A DNA stretch of 64,000 nt from Pseudomonas fluorescens (GCF_000968015.1 NZ_LACH01000055.1:62001-126000), one strand, 5' to 3'; shown: positions 54,460-62,867, counted from the first letter of the stretch. Notes: generated by a model not told the origin, from the letters alone. Numbers and translations are program-made.

Positions 54460-55392
54460 ATGCACACAATCGGACTCATCGTTTACCCCGGATTTCAGGT
54501 GTTGGGCCTGGCCATGTGCGCCACGTTCGAGTTGGCCAACATGGCCACCGACGAACCGGCGTACAACATTGCCTTGCTGTCCGAGCGCGGCGGTACAGTA
54601 CAGACCTCCGCCGGGTTTGGTGTGGAAACCTCGGCGTTCGACCAGCGCTCGTTCGACACGCTGCTGGTGCTGGGCGACAACCTGATCCGTCCGGTATCAC
54701 CGGGCATGGTGGCGTTTTTGCGCAACGCCAGCCGGACCACCCGGCGGCTGGGCTCGATTTGCACTGGCGCGATTGCGCTGGCCGAGGCCGGTTTGCTGGA
54801 CGGTCGACGGGCTACCACTCACTGGTGCCATGCACCGGCACTGCAGAAGGCGTACCCGAAGGTGAAGGTCGAGGAAGACCGGATCTTTATCAACGACGGC
54901 AACATCTGGACGGCTGCGGGCATGAGCGCCTGCGTCGATCTGGCGCTGGCGCTGGTGGAAAAGGACCTGGGTGCGGACGTCGCGCGGCGTGTGGCCCGGC
55001 AATTGGTGGTGTACCACCGGCGCGCGGGAGGGCAGTCGCAGTTTTCGGTGATGCTCGAACTGGAGCCCAAGACCGATCGCATCCAGGCCGCGCTGGCCTA
55101 TGCCAAGCAGAACCTGAAGTCCGCGTTGTCGGTCGAGGAACTGGCCAGCGCCGCCAACCTCAGCCCTCGGCAGTTCAGTCGCGTGTTCCATGCCGAAACC
55201 GGTCAATCACCCGCCAAAGCCATCGAAAACCTGCGGGTGGAAGCGGCGCGCCTGATGATGGAAACCGGCCGGCACCCCATCGACGTGGTGGCGACCGATA
55301 CCGGTTTTGGTGATCGGGAGCGGATGCGTCGGGCGTTTATCCGTGCATTTGGCCAGCCGCCACAGGTGATTCAGCGCGCGAATCGGGGCTGA
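54460..55392 (+). CDS. GlxA-family transcriptional regulator (DJ-1/PfpI plus AraC)
   Basis: A 310-residue regulator. The N-terminal DJ-1/PfpI-like domain (IGLIVYPGFQVLGLAMCATF, and RRLGSICTGAIALAEAGLLDG with the nucleophile-elbow Cys) is followed by an AraC helix-turn-helix pair (SVEELASAANLSPRQFSRVF, then IDVVATDTGFGDRERMRRAF). It sits just before the nitrilase gene, and AraC-type regulators of nitrilase genes (PinR/NitR) are known in Pseudomonas, so a regulatory pairing is probable. The ATG has only a weak ribosome site. Confidence 0.93.
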   Translation: MHTIGLIVYPGFQVLGLAMCATFELANMATDEPAYNIALLSERGGTVQTSAGFGVETSAFDQRSFDTLLVLGDNLIRPVSPGMVAFLRNASRTTRRLGSICTGAIALAEAGLLDGRRATTHWCHAPALQKAYPKVKVEEDRIFINDGNIWTAAGMSACVDLALALVEKDLGADVARRVARQLVVYHRRAGGQSQFSVMLELEPKTDRIQAALAYAKQNLKSALSVEELASAANLSPRQFSRVFHAETGQSPAKAIENLRVEAARLMMETGRHPIDVVATDTGFGDRERMRRAFIRAFGQPPQVIQRANRG

Positions 55393-55419
55393 TGTCAGTC
55401 AGTTAAGCGTGACACTGAA

Positions 55420-55528
55420 CCTGTGGCGAGGGAGCTTGCTCCCGCTGGGTCGCGAAGCGACCCCCCGATCCCTAAAAAGAAGGGGACTGCTGCGCAGTCC
55501 AGCGGGAGCAAGCTCCCTCGCCACAGGT
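55420..55528. repeat. REP-type inverted repeat between regulator and nitrilase
   Basis: CCTGTGGCGAGGGAGCTTGC then TCCCGCTGG at the left and CAGCGGGAGCAAGCTCCCTC then GCCACAGG at the right, with internal short palindromes (GGGTCGCGAAGCGACCC and GGACTGCTGCGCAGTCC). A second REP subtype from the GAGCTTGCTCGCG copies. Confidence 0.9.
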
Positions 55529-55641
55529 TACTTATCATGCACGGGGTGTCCTAAAAGGTGGTGTATTCGACATTTCGGTCTAAATATTATTGGCGTAATT
55601 TCGATCTCGTTGAAGTCCACTCCCTTAATGAGATCACTGCC

Positions 55642-56616
55642 ATGACCCTCGTAAAAGCCGCCGCCGTACAAATCAGCCCCGTTCTTTACAGCCGTGAAGG
55701 CACCGTCGACAAAGTGGTGCAGAAGATTCTCGAACTCGGTGAGCAGGGCGTGCAGTTCGCCGTGTTCCCGGAAACCATCGTGCCTTACTACCCGTACTTC
55801 TCGTTCGTTCAGTCGCCTTTCGAAATGGCGGCTGAACACCTCAAGCTGCTGGATCAGGCCGTCACGGTCCCTTCGGCTGCCACCGAGGCCATCGGCGCCG
55901 CCGCCAGACAGGCCGGCATGGTGGTCTCCATCGGCGTCAATGAACGTGACGGCGGTACGCTGTACAACACGCAGCTGTTGTTCGATGCCGACGGCACCCT
56001 GATTCAGCATCGGCGCAAGATTTCCCCGACTTATCACGAACGCATGATCTGGGGCATGGGCGACGGCTCCGGCCTGCGCGCCACCGACAGCGCGGTAGGG
56101 CGCATCGGCCAACTGGCGTGCTGGGAACATTACAACCCGCTGGCCCGTTATGCCTTGATGGCCGACGGCGAACAGATCCATGCGGCGATGTACCCAGGAT
56201 CGTTTGCGGGGCCGTTGTTTGCTTCACAAATGGAAGTCAGCATCCGCCAGCATGCGCTGGAGGCGGCGTGCTTCGTGGTCAATTCCACCGCCTGGCTGAA
56301 CCCTGAACAACAGGCGCAAATCATGGCCGACACCGGTTGCCCCATCGGCCCGATTTCCGGTGGTTGCTTCACTGCGATCATCAGCCCGGACGGTTCGGTG
56401 TTGGGTTCGTTGACTGAAGGCGAAGGCGAGGTGATCGTCGACCTCGATATGGGCCTGATCGATAAACGCAAACGCATGATGGATTCGCGCGGTCACTACA
56501 GCCGTCCGGAACTGCTGAGCCTGCTGATCGACCGCACACCGACAGCCCATGTGCATGAGCGCAGTGCTCATCCGAAGTTGGTGGTGAACGAGGTGGTTGA
56601 AGAAATTAGTCGTTAA
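55642..56616 (+). CDS. Nitrilase (aliphatic/arylacetonitrilase or cyanoalanine-type)
   Basis: A 324-residue enzyme of the nitrilase superfamily, branch 1. The triad is E44 (VFPETIVPYYPYFS), K126 (HRRKISPTYHERMIWGMGDG in part) and C160 in GQLACWEHYNPLARY, the CWEH motif specific to true nitrilases that convert nitriles to acids and ammonia. Pseudomonas nitrilases of this type include PinA, which acts on beta-cyano-L-alanine under PinR control; the GlxA/AraC gene here would be the matching regulator. ATG 55642 is chosen because the family starts MxxVKAAAVQ; upstream frame to 55558 is unsupported. Confidence 0.92.
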   Translation: MTLVKAAAVQISPVLYSREGTVDKVVQKILELGEQGVQFAVFPETIVPYYPYFSFVQSPFEMAAEHLKLLDQAVTVPSAATEAIGAAARQAGMVVSIGVNERDGGTLYNTQLLFDADGTLIQHRRKISPTYHERMIWGMGDGSGLRATDSAVGRIGQLACWEHYNPLARYALMADGEQIHAAMYPGSFAGPLFASQMEVSIRQHALEAACFVVNSTAWLNPEQQAQIMADTGCPIGPISGGCFTAIISPDGSVLGSLTEGEGEVIVDLDMGLIDKRKRMMDSRGHYSRPELLSLLIDRTPTAHVHERSAHPKLVVNEVVEEISR

Positions 56617-56635
56617 GCGGCTGAGACCGTGTCGA

Positions 56636-56710
56636 CCCCATCGCGGGCAAGCCACGCTCCCACAGGGGAAATGCATTCTTATGTGGGAGCGTGGCTTGCC
56701 CGCGATGGGG
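56636..56710. repeat. REPIN with perfect 29-bp arms
   Basis: CCCCATCGCGGGCAAGCCAC and the next nine bases (56636-56664) are the exact reverse complement of 56682-56710, separated by 17 bases. It lies between convergent nitrilase and dienelactone-hydrolase genes. Arm subtype GGCAAGCCACGC. Confidence 0.95.
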
Positions 56711-56739
56711 CCATTACAGGCGCTAAAAAAAGTCCGGCC

Positions 56740-57438
56740 TTACAGTTCCTGACCCAAAAAGATCAACGTATTGCCATGGGCCTCAGCCGCTGCGCGTTGG
56801 TTGTAGCTGTCGCGATGCGAGCAGTTGAAGCCATGTTCGGCTTCCGGATACACGACAATTTCGATGTTGTCGTTGTTCTCGAAACGCTCGGCGATTTTCT
56901 CCACGGCTTCCAGTGGGATGTGGCTGTCCTCTTCACCGAAGTGCATCAGCAGCGGCACGTCGATTTCATCGGCGCGGTCCAGCTGATTCTGGATTCCGCC
57001 ACCGTAATAGGCGATGGCCACGTCCACCAGCCCATTGGCGGCGGTGTGGTACGAGAGCAAACCACCGAAGCAGTAACCAAGCGAGGCGATCCCTCCGTCC
57101 AGGCCCGGCTGGGCTTTCAGGGCGTCGATGGCCAGTTCGATGTCGGTCTGTGCCTTGCCGACGTCGGTGGCGTTCATCAACTCGACGGCGCGTTTCCAGC
57201 CGGCCTCGTCATAGGTCAGTTCAATGCGGTGGCCGCTGCGCCAGAACAGGTCCGGTGCAATCACCAGGTAACCGTCGGCAGCGTATTGTTCGGCGACTGA
57301 GCGGATGTGTTCATTCACGCCGAAGATTTCCTGGATCAACACGATCCCCGGGCCTTTGCGGGTGTGTGGAATCGCCAGGTAAGCGCCGAATTTACCTTCG
57401 GCGCTGTCGATCTCGATCCATTGGGTGGTCACGCTCAT
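56740..57438 (-). CDS. Dienelactone hydrolase family protein
   Basis: A 232-residue cytoplasmic alpha/beta hydrolase: GIVLIQEIFGVNEHIRS, RAVELMNATDVGKAQTDIEL, nucleophile C123 in SLGYCFGGLLSY, and catalytic His in YPEAEHGFNC. The Cys nucleophile and CFGG fit DLH, which hydrolyses dienelactone in chlorocatechol pathways; in most genomes such paralogues act on other small esters. It is the last of a minus-strand group after GST, DoxX and the HvfA-like gene, 36 bases after GST. Confidence 0.92.
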   Translation of the reverse strand: MSVTTQWIEIDSAEGKFGAYLAIPHTRKGPGIVLIQEIFGVNEHIRSVAEQYAADGYLVIAPDLFWRSGHRIELTYDEAGWKRAVELMNATDVGKAQTDIELAIDALKAQPGLDGGIASLGYCFGGLLSYHTAANGLVDVAIAYYGGGIQNQLDRADEIDVPLLMHFGEEDSHIPLEAVEKIAERFENNDNIEIVVYPEAEHGFNCSHRDSYNQRAAAEAHGNTLIFLGQEL

Positions 57439-57474
57439 GGTGGCTCCTGTCTACACAAGTGGGTGGGGTGAAGC

Positions 57475-58098
57475 TTATTTCGGCTGCGTGGCCTTGAAGC
57501 TTGGCAGAGACTGCATACGTTTCCACCATCCGTCGAAACCGTCCACCGAAAATACCTGCGGTGCATCCGGGGTCATGGCGATGTAAGCGCAGCCCGGTGC
57601 CAGGTAAAAGTCGCCGATGCTGGGTTCAAGACCTGCGATATAGGGATCGGTGCCTTTTATTTTCATCAGTTCGCGCAGCACCCGTTTCGAGTTCTCGATG
57701 CCTTTGCGGCGCGAATCTTCATTCTGCCCGCCAATGAAGTCAGGAAAAAGATGGTAGCCGAACACTTGCACAAGGTTGCCGTAGCCATAGGCATCGTAAA
57801 TGCTTTGGGCCATGTGGGTGCGAGCGCGGTCGTGGGCGTTGTCAGGTGTAATGGACGGGCCTGGCAGGACTTCGTCCAGATAGGCCACGATTGCGCCGGT
57901 TTCGATCACCCGGAACCCGTCATGATCGATAACCGGCACCTTGCCGAAAGGGTGACGCACCAAATGTTCTGGCAGGTGCGGCTCGCCTTTGATCACGTTG
58001 ACCTGCACCTGGTCGAAGTCCGCGTCTTTTTCCACCAGCAGCATCTTCACGGTGCGCACATAACTACTGCCGTCAAAACCATAGAGGGTGAGACTCAT
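57475..58098 (-). CDS. Glutathione S-transferase family protein
   Basis: A 207-residue cytoplasmic protein with GST N-domain (LTLYGFDGSSYVRTVKMLL, FGKVPVIDHDGFRVIETGAI) and an all-helical C-domain (YDAYGYGNLVQVFGYHLFPD). A Ser in the N-terminal site (GSSYVR) suggests a Ser/Cys-type GST. It lies 50 bases after doxX and 36 before the DLH gene in the same direction, so they are probably one transcript. Confidence 0.92.
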   Translation of the reverse strand: MSLTLYGFDGSSYVRTVKMLLVEKDADFDQVQVNVIKGEPHLPEHLVRHPFGKVPVIDHDGFRVIETGAIVAYLDEVLPGPSITPDNAHDRARTHMAQSIYDAYGYGNLVQVFGYHLFPDFIGGQNEDSRRKGIENSKRVLRELMKIKGTDPYIAGLEPSIGDFYLAPGCAYIAMTPDAPQVFSVDGFDGWWKRMQSLPSFKATQPK

Positions 58099-58148
58099 GA
58101 CGATTGCTCCACTATTGAACCGAGGGACGTTATCGAGTCCCTGGCGCT

Positions 58149-58664
58149 TTAGCGGTTATCGCGACGCCAGAAGACTCGAGCCAGCAGCGCATCGAGGCTG
58201 AGCTTGCCGGCACCCGAGAGCAACAGCGGCATAAAGGCCGCGAGGTAGATCAGCGGCAGTTTGAAGTTGCCATGACCCTTGTTGCTGATGGCGTAACCCT
58301 GGGCAAGCTCACTCAATGTAGACCAATCGGCCGGCCAGTGAACGGCGGCGGTCGCGACGACCGTGACCACGATCAAAATGATCGCCGAGATCCGCGTTCC
58401 CAGGCCGACCAGTATGGCCAGGGCGCAGATCAGTTCGGCCCACATCGACAGTTCCCAGTTCAGAGTGGCTGGTACGTGGTTGAAGGGGAACGGGAAGCTG
58501 TCCTGAATATCGGCGAACCAGTTTTCGCCATTGAATTTTTCCAGGCCTGATTCGAAGAATTCCCAGGCGAGGAACACCCGCAGGGTCAGCGGCGCGATCC
58601 AGGTACCGGCACGGTCAAGGTTCAGGTGCAGGCCTTTCACGGCCGATAAGAGTGAGGTGGTCAT
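58149..58664 (-). CDS. DoxX-family membrane protein (HvfD-like)
   Basis: A 171-residue inner-membrane protein with four helices (IAPLTLRVFLAWEFFESGLE, LICALAILVGLGTRISAIIL, IVVTVVATAAVHWP, PLIYLAAFMPLLLSGAGKLS). DoxX proteins are membrane partners in thiosulfate oxidation and, as HvfD, of thiooxazole metallophore loci. It lies 57 bases downstream of an HvfA-like EGKCG peptide gene with a strong hairpin between, but there are no DUF692 or DUF2063 genes next to it. ATG 58664 follows CGGAG. Confidence 0.9.
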   Translation of the reverse strand: MTTSLLSAVKGLHLNLDRAGTWIAPLTLRVFLAWEFFESGLEKFNGENWFADIQDSFPFPFNHVPATLNWELSMWAELICALAILVGLGTRISAIILIVVTVVATAAVHWPADWSTLSELAQGYAISNKGHGNFKLPLIYLAAFMPLLLSGAGKLSLDALLARVFWRRDNR

Positions 58665-58691
58665 GGGCTTGATCTCCGTTCAGTCAGGGAG

Positions 58692-58713
58692 GAGGGGCAC
58701 CGCGGTGCCCCTC
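58692..58713. repeat. Perfect 11-bp palindromic hairpin between HvfA-like and DoxX genes
   Basis: GAGGGGCACCG-CGGTGCCCCTC, nine bases past the peptide gene's stop. A hairpin there would partly terminate or process the transcript so that the small peptide is made in excess over DoxX, an arrangement common in peptide operons. Confidence 0.8.
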
Positions 58714-58721
58714 GCAAAGGG

Positions 58722-58925
58722 TTACTCGCTGGCGCCGCACTTGCCTTCGCCACATTTACCTTCCGCCGGTTTTTCTGCCGTGTCGGCCTGGACCTGGCTG
58801 TAGCCGTGGGCCAGCTGTTTCATGCTGAATGCTTCGGACTCAGAGGCTGAAGCCACGTTGGACAGGGCCAGGCCGCCAGCGATGATCAGGCCGAGGGTCA
58901 AGGAAGAAGTCGAGAGCTTGAACAT
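58722..58925 (-). CDS. HvfA-like EGKCG peptide (possible oxazolone/thiooxazole metallophore precursor)
   Basis: A 67-residue protein with signal peptide (LTLGLIIAGGLALSNVASAS), a helical middle (MKQLAHGYSQVQADTAEKPA) and a C-terminus with two tandem EGKCG units (AEGKCGEGKCGASE; cysteines C58 and C63). EGKCG is the motif that HvfB/HvfC convert to copper-binding heterocycles in HvfA of Haemophilus; family members in pseudomonads often carry only a few units. Its start at 58925 has a GGAG site; the frame runs further upstream without support. The DoxX partner is adjacent but the modification enzymes are not, so function as a metallophore is an inference. Confidence 0.75.
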   Translation of the reverse strand: MFKLSTSSLTLGLIIAGGLALSNVASASESEAFSMKQLAHGYSQVQADTAEKPAEGKCGEGKCGASE

Positions 58926-59322
58926 GGTGATACTCCGTAGCATTGAGTGAGTTGAGCGCTTTGATCGGCGTGGCCAATCGACAGGCACAGTTCATCAAGC
59001 GGGTGTATCTGCGATGTGTCTTTGGCGTGGGGATTTAGGGGCGGGGTGTGTCGGGAGGGGCGTTGTACACACTCAGATACACAGCCAACACAAAACCAAT
59101 GTGGGAGCGAGCTTGCTCGCGATAGCGGTGTGTCAGACACATCTATGTCGACTGTTGGTCCGCTATCGCGAGCAAGCTCGCTCCCACAGGGGGGGCAGTG
59201 GTGTATTTGAGATTGGGTTCATGCAGTGCCATGGTTTTTACAAAACTGTGATCCGCTACCGACCGCTGGCGTCTAGCGTCTGTGTCCCCGCAATCCCATG
59301 GGGCGTGACTTCGGAACCCGGC
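58926..59322. other. Gene-free region with REPIN
   Basis: About 397 bases upstream of glutaminase and divergent to the HvfA-like gene. It holds a complete REPIN at 59101-59190 and otherwise no gene I can support. The promoter of the peptide gene should lie near 58930-59000; no clear Fur, CueR or sigma-factor motif is seen by eye. Confidence 0.5.
59101..59190. repeat. REPIN
   Basis: GTGGGAGCGAGCTTGCTCGC then GATAGCGG at the left, CCGCTATCGCGAGCAAGCTC then GCTCCCACAGG at the right, an inverted pair of the same subtype as 8350-8445. Confidence 0.95.
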
Positions 59323-60231
59323 ATGCAAGCGCTGTTGAACGAGATCCTTGACGCAGTACGTCCCCTGATCGGCCAGGGCAAGGTGGCTGATTACATTCCC
59401 GCCCTCGGTACGGTGCCGGCCGATCAACTGGGGATCGCGGTGTATGGCAATGACGGCGAGCTGTATTGCGCCGGCGATGCCCATACGCTGTTCTCGGTGC
59501 AGAGTATTTCCAAGGTGTTCAGCCTGGTGCAGGCCATCGAACATTCCGGCGAAGACATTTGGAAGCGCCTGGGTCACGAGCCTTCCGGCCAACCGTTCAA
59601 TTCGCTGGTGCAACTGGAGTTCGAGCGCGGACGCCCGCGCAATCCCTTCATTAACGCCGGTGCGCTGGTGATCTGCGACATCAATCAGTCACGTTTTGCC
59701 GCGCCAGCGCTGTCGATGCGCGACTTTGTCCGTCGGCTGTCCGGCAACCCGCACGTCATGGTGGACGGCAAGGTCGCCGAGTCCGAATACCAGCATCGCG
59801 CGCGCAATGCTGCGATGGCTTATCTGATGCAGTCTTTCGGCAATTTCCATAACGACGTCGAAGCGGTGCTGCGCAGTTACTTCAGCCATTGCGCGCTGCG
59901 CATGAGCTGCGTGGATCTGGCGCGGGCGTTCTGTTTTCTGGCCAATGACGGTTTCTGCAAGCACAGCGGCGAACAGATCCTCAGCGCCCGCCAGACCCAG
60001 CAAGTCAACTCGATCATGGCCACCAGCGGCCTCTACGATGAAGCCGGCAATTTTGCCTATCGCGTCGGTCTGCCTGGCAAAAGTGGCGTGGGCGGGGGGA
60101 TTGTCGCGGTGGTGCCGGGGCAGTTCACGGTGTGCGTCTGGTCACCGGAGTTGAACACCGCCGGCAACTCCCTCGCGGGCATGGCCGCGCTGGAGTTGCT
60201 GAGTCAGCGGATTGGCTGGTCGGTGTTCTAG
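59323..60231 (+). CDS. glsB: Glutaminase (GlsB/YbaS type)
   Basis: A 302-residue cytoplasmic enzyme hydrolysing glutamine to glutamate and ammonia, with a beta-lactamase-like fold. The active site S61-x-x-K64 is in FSVQSISKVFSL; NPFINAGALV, SGLYDEAGNFAYRVGLPGKS (in part) and VWSPELNTAGNS are family signatures. The length equals that of other bacterial glutaminases. ATG 59323 with a weak CGGAA site is chosen because the family begins here; the frame is open far upstream through the REPIN. Confidence 0.95.
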   Translation: MQALLNEILDAVRPLIGQGKVADYIPALGTVPADQLGIAVYGNDGELYCAGDAHTLFSVQSISKVFSLVQAIEHSGEDIWKRLGHEPSGQPFNSLVQLEFERGRPRNPFINAGALVICDINQSRFAAPALSMRDFVRRLSGNPHVMVDGKVAESEYQHRARNAAMAYLMQSFGNFHNDVEAVLRSYFSHCALRMSCVDLARAFCFLANDGFCKHSGEQILSARQTQQVNSIMATSGLYDEAGNFAYRVGLPGKSGVGGGIVAVVPGQFTVCVWSPELNTAGNSLAGMAALELLSQRIGWSVF

Positions 60232-60240
60232 ACACGTGGG

Positions 60241-61032
60241 TCAGAGCGGCAACGCTTCGACCCGGCTGCGCAGACACGCCAGCGTTTCATCGTCCAGCAC
60301 CGTGGTGATGTTCAGGTGCTCTTTTACCTGAAAGAGATTCATCGCATCCCGGGTCTGTTTGCCGACGATGCCGTCGACAGGGCCGGGATGCCAGCCCAGG
60401 TACGTCAAGTAGGTTTGCGCCATACGGATTCTCAGGTCCGGCGTCCCTCCATAGGAGAACTTCTGATACGCCGCGCTTAGCCGCACGTCGTAGTTATTGA
60501 TCGCGTAGTTGGGGCCGTTGTAGCGGCGTGCAAAGTTGGCCCAGTCCTTGGCCCGCAATGCCGCCACCGAACGGCCTTCGATCAACTCGCCAATGGTGCA
60601 GAGCAATTGGTCGTTCTCCGACGCGACCATGCGCTTGACCATCGCCTCGACATCCGCCGAGTTCGTTTGCGCGAAATTGAACCCCATCGTTTGCCCCAGT
60701 CCCCACGAGGTACTTTGCAGCGCCGCGTTCCTGTTCAGGCGCATGGCCAGATTCAACCGGTCGTATTGATGCGCCCCCGAAGCGCCATAGTTGCCGGGAG
60801 TTTTGCTGCTGATATCGGGGTGTTGTGCGTCAAACTCGTGGTGGGTCAGCCGACTGAATACGTGACGCTCGTAAAGGATTTTCGGACGGCGATCGGAGAA
60901 GTATCCGTTGCCGGAAGTTTCTACTGCCAGAACAGCCCATAGTTGCGCGGCACTGACTTTGGCAAGATCCAGCGCCTGCGCCAGACCTTCCTCGTCAAGG
61001 GCCGCTCCATGGCTTTTGAATTCATCGCTCAT
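60241..61032 (-). CDS. N-acetylmuramidase (DUF3380) with C-terminal peptidoglycan-binding domain
   Basis: A 263-residue protein without signal peptide. The N-terminal DUF3380 muramidase domain shows VLAVETSGNGYFSDRRPKIL (catalytic Glu), ERHVFSRLTH, SWGLGQTMGFNF and NFARRYNGPNYAINNYD. The C-terminal PG_binding_1 domain (about 190-263) has YLGWHPGPVDGIVGKQTRDA. This is the architecture of phage endolysins, but in reversed order to several of them, and no other phage gene is nearby. It is convergent with glutaminase, nine bases apart. ATG 61032 has CAAGGAGG. Confidence 0.9.
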   Translation of the reverse strand: MSDEFKSHGAALDEEGLAQALDLAKVSAAQLWAVLAVETSGNGYFSDRRPKILYERHVFSRLTHHEFDAQHPDISSKTPGNYGASGAHQYDRLNLAMRLNRNAALQSTSWGLGQTMGFNFAQTNSADVEAMVKRMVASENDQLLCTIGELIEGRSVAALRAKDWANFARRYNGPNYAINNYDVRLSAAYQKFSYGGTPDLRIRMAQTYLTYLGWHPGPVDGIVGKQTRDAMNLFQVKEHLNITTVLDDETLACLRSRVEALPL

Positions 61033-61198
61033 GACGGCCTCCTTGGATAACAGGAAACACTGGTGTATCTCTTTTAGCGTAGGAGCGCCGGGTGCAGGGC
61101 CGCCGGGTTTTCGATCACCGGTCAGGCGCGCGGTTAATGACGCTCCAGGGATTTTCCTATACATTTTCCGGCCGCCCACTGCATGGTGAAACCGCTTC

Positions 61199-62701
61199 AT
61201 GTCTCTTGCGCTCGAACGTCTAGTCGCTGGCACGCCTATCCCTTTCGCCGGGAATCGTGTCTCTGTGGTCAGCCCCGAATTGGCCGCGCGCTTTCAGCCC
61301 GGGGACCATTTGCTGGTGGAGCAGGTCAGCGGCGAATTGTTGCTGATTCCGGTGGCTGATCAGCGAGCGGCGGCCATTGCAATCGAGTGTGCCGAAGCGG
61401 CGTTCAGCGCAATGTCTGCGGTCTCGGATCAAGCCATCAGCGAGTTCTTTGATCGCTTCGCCCAACGCCTGGAAGACCCTGCCTGCTGGGCGTTGATCGA
61501 AGCCGCCAACCTGGCCGACATCGAGCGGGCCAAGGCTCGCGGGCGTTCCACCACGCGGCTTCTGGCGGATGAACGCATGCGCCGTGACATGATCGCCGGC
61601 CTCAGGGCCTGGCGTGATGCGCCGGCCACGCGCGGCAAAGTGGTCAGTTGCATCGAGCATGACGGCTGGAAAGTCGAGCAAGTGGTCTCGCCGCTCGGCA
61701 TCGTCGCGTTCGTCTTCGAAGGCCGGCCGAACGTGTTCGCCGACGCTGCCGGTGTGTTGCGCACGGGTAACACGGCGGTGCTGCGCATTGGCAGCGATGC
61801 GTTGGGCACGGCGCAAGCCATCGTCACTAACGCACTGAATCCGGCACTGAGCGACGCCGGGTTGCCGACCGGCGCGGTGTCGCTGGTGGAAAGCGTCAAC
61901 CACGCCGCCGGTTGGGCGATGTTCGCCGACCGGCGCCTGTCGCTGGCGGTGGCCCGTGGTTCGGGTCGCGCCGTCAGTCAACTGGGCAGCATCGCCCAAC
62001 AGGCCGGCACCGCCGTCAGCCTGCACGGCACCGGTGGCGCCTGGCTGATCGCCGACAAGGACGCCGATGCCCAGCGCTTTGCCGCTGTAGTGCGCAATTC
62101 GCTGGATCGCAAAGTCTGCAACACGATGAACGTTTGCCTGATCCACCGTGACCGTGTCGCCGAACTGCTGCCGCTGTTCCTCGACGCGCTGCAACAGGCC
62201 GGCACCGCACGCGGGCAGGGCTGCAAATTGCACATCGTCGAAGGCAGCGAGCCGTACTTGCCAACCGATTGGCAGAGCGCCAGCGTTGAGGTGTACCGCG
62301 CCGAAGGCTATCAAACCGAAGCCTTGGCCGAACCGCTGCCCGAGGATCAGTTGGGCCGCGAGTGGGAATGGGAAGAAACCCCGGAAGTCAGCCTGAAGAT
62401 CGTCGATGACCTGGACAGCGCCATCGCGTTGTTCAATCGCTATAGCCCGCAGTTCACCGTGTCGTTGATCAGTGAAGATGCCGCGGCTCAGGAACGCTTC
62501 TACAACGCGGTCAACGCACCTTTTGTCGGCAACGGGATTACCCGCTGGGTCGACGGACAGTACGCGCTGAACAAGCCGGAACTGGGGCTTTCGAACTGGG
62601 AAAGCGGTCGCCTGTTTGCTCGCAGTGCGATTCTCTCGGGCGATGGGGTGTTCACGATCCGCAGTCGCATGACCCAGACGGATCTGTCGGTCAAACGCTG
62701 A
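61199..62701 (+). CDS. ProA-like aldehyde dehydrogenase family protein
   Basis: A 500-residue enzyme related to gamma-glutamyl phosphate reductase but about 80 residues longer. PLGIVAFVFEGRPNVFADAA, TGNTAVLRIGSDALGTAQAI, and the nucleophile cysteine in LDRKVCNTMNVCLIHRD match ProA. An N-terminal extension (about 1-60, VVSPELAARFQPGDHLLVEQ) and an insertion around 370-395 (EPLPEDQLGREWEWEE) are unlike ProA. It may be a paralogue acting on a different acyl phosphate or aldehyde. No proB is adjacent. Confidence 0.85.
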   Translation: MSLALERLVAGTPIPFAGNRVSVVSPELAARFQPGDHLLVEQVSGELLLIPVADQRAAAIAIECAEAAFSAMSAVSDQAISEFFDRFAQRLEDPACWALIEAANLADIERAKARGRSTTRLLADERMRRDMIAGLRAWRDAPATRGKVVSCIEHDGWKVEQVVSPLGIVAFVFEGRPNVFADAAGVLRTGNTAVLRIGSDALGTAQAIVTNALNPALSDAGLPTGAVSLVESVNHAAGWAMFADRRLSLAVARGSGRAVSQLGSIAQQAGTAVSLHGTGGAWLIADKDADAQRFAAVVRNSLDRKVCNTMNVCLIHRDRVAELLPLFLDALQQAGTARGQGCKLHIVEGSEPYLPTDWQSASVEVYRAEGYQTEALAEPLPEDQLGREWEWEETPEVSLKIVDDLDSAIALFNRYSPQFTVSLISEDAAAQERFYNAVNAPFVGNGITRWVDGQYALNKPELGLSNWESGRLFARSAILSGDGVFTIRSRMTQTDLSVKR

Positions 62702-62733
62702 TCCAGCACCACGACCCCGGTCAACGGCCGCAC

Positions 62734-62847
62734 TATACTTAATGTGCGTCCGTAAGGGCGTGGCGAGCACTCCAAACGAATCAGATGTCGATAACGCTCG
62801 CCTGAGCGTCAAGGCTGCACAGCCAATGGACGGGCAGTGCATCTGAT
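62734..62847 (+). promoter_or_regulatory. Promoter and leader of the BON-domain gene
   Basis: A possible -10 TATACT at 62734-62739 without an obvious -35 is typical of RpoS-type promoters. Downstream, ATCAGATG at 62780-62787 pairs with CATCTGAT at 62840-62847, so the leader can fold. Both are by eye only. Confidence 0.3.
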
Positions 62848-62867
62848 GACGGAGAGAGGGTTACACC

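Noticed and set aside
61220..62842. A 540-codon minus-strand frame opposite the ProA-like gene
   Set aside because: Repetitive Arg/Gln/Asp composition and no motif; the plus-strand dehydrogenase is certain.
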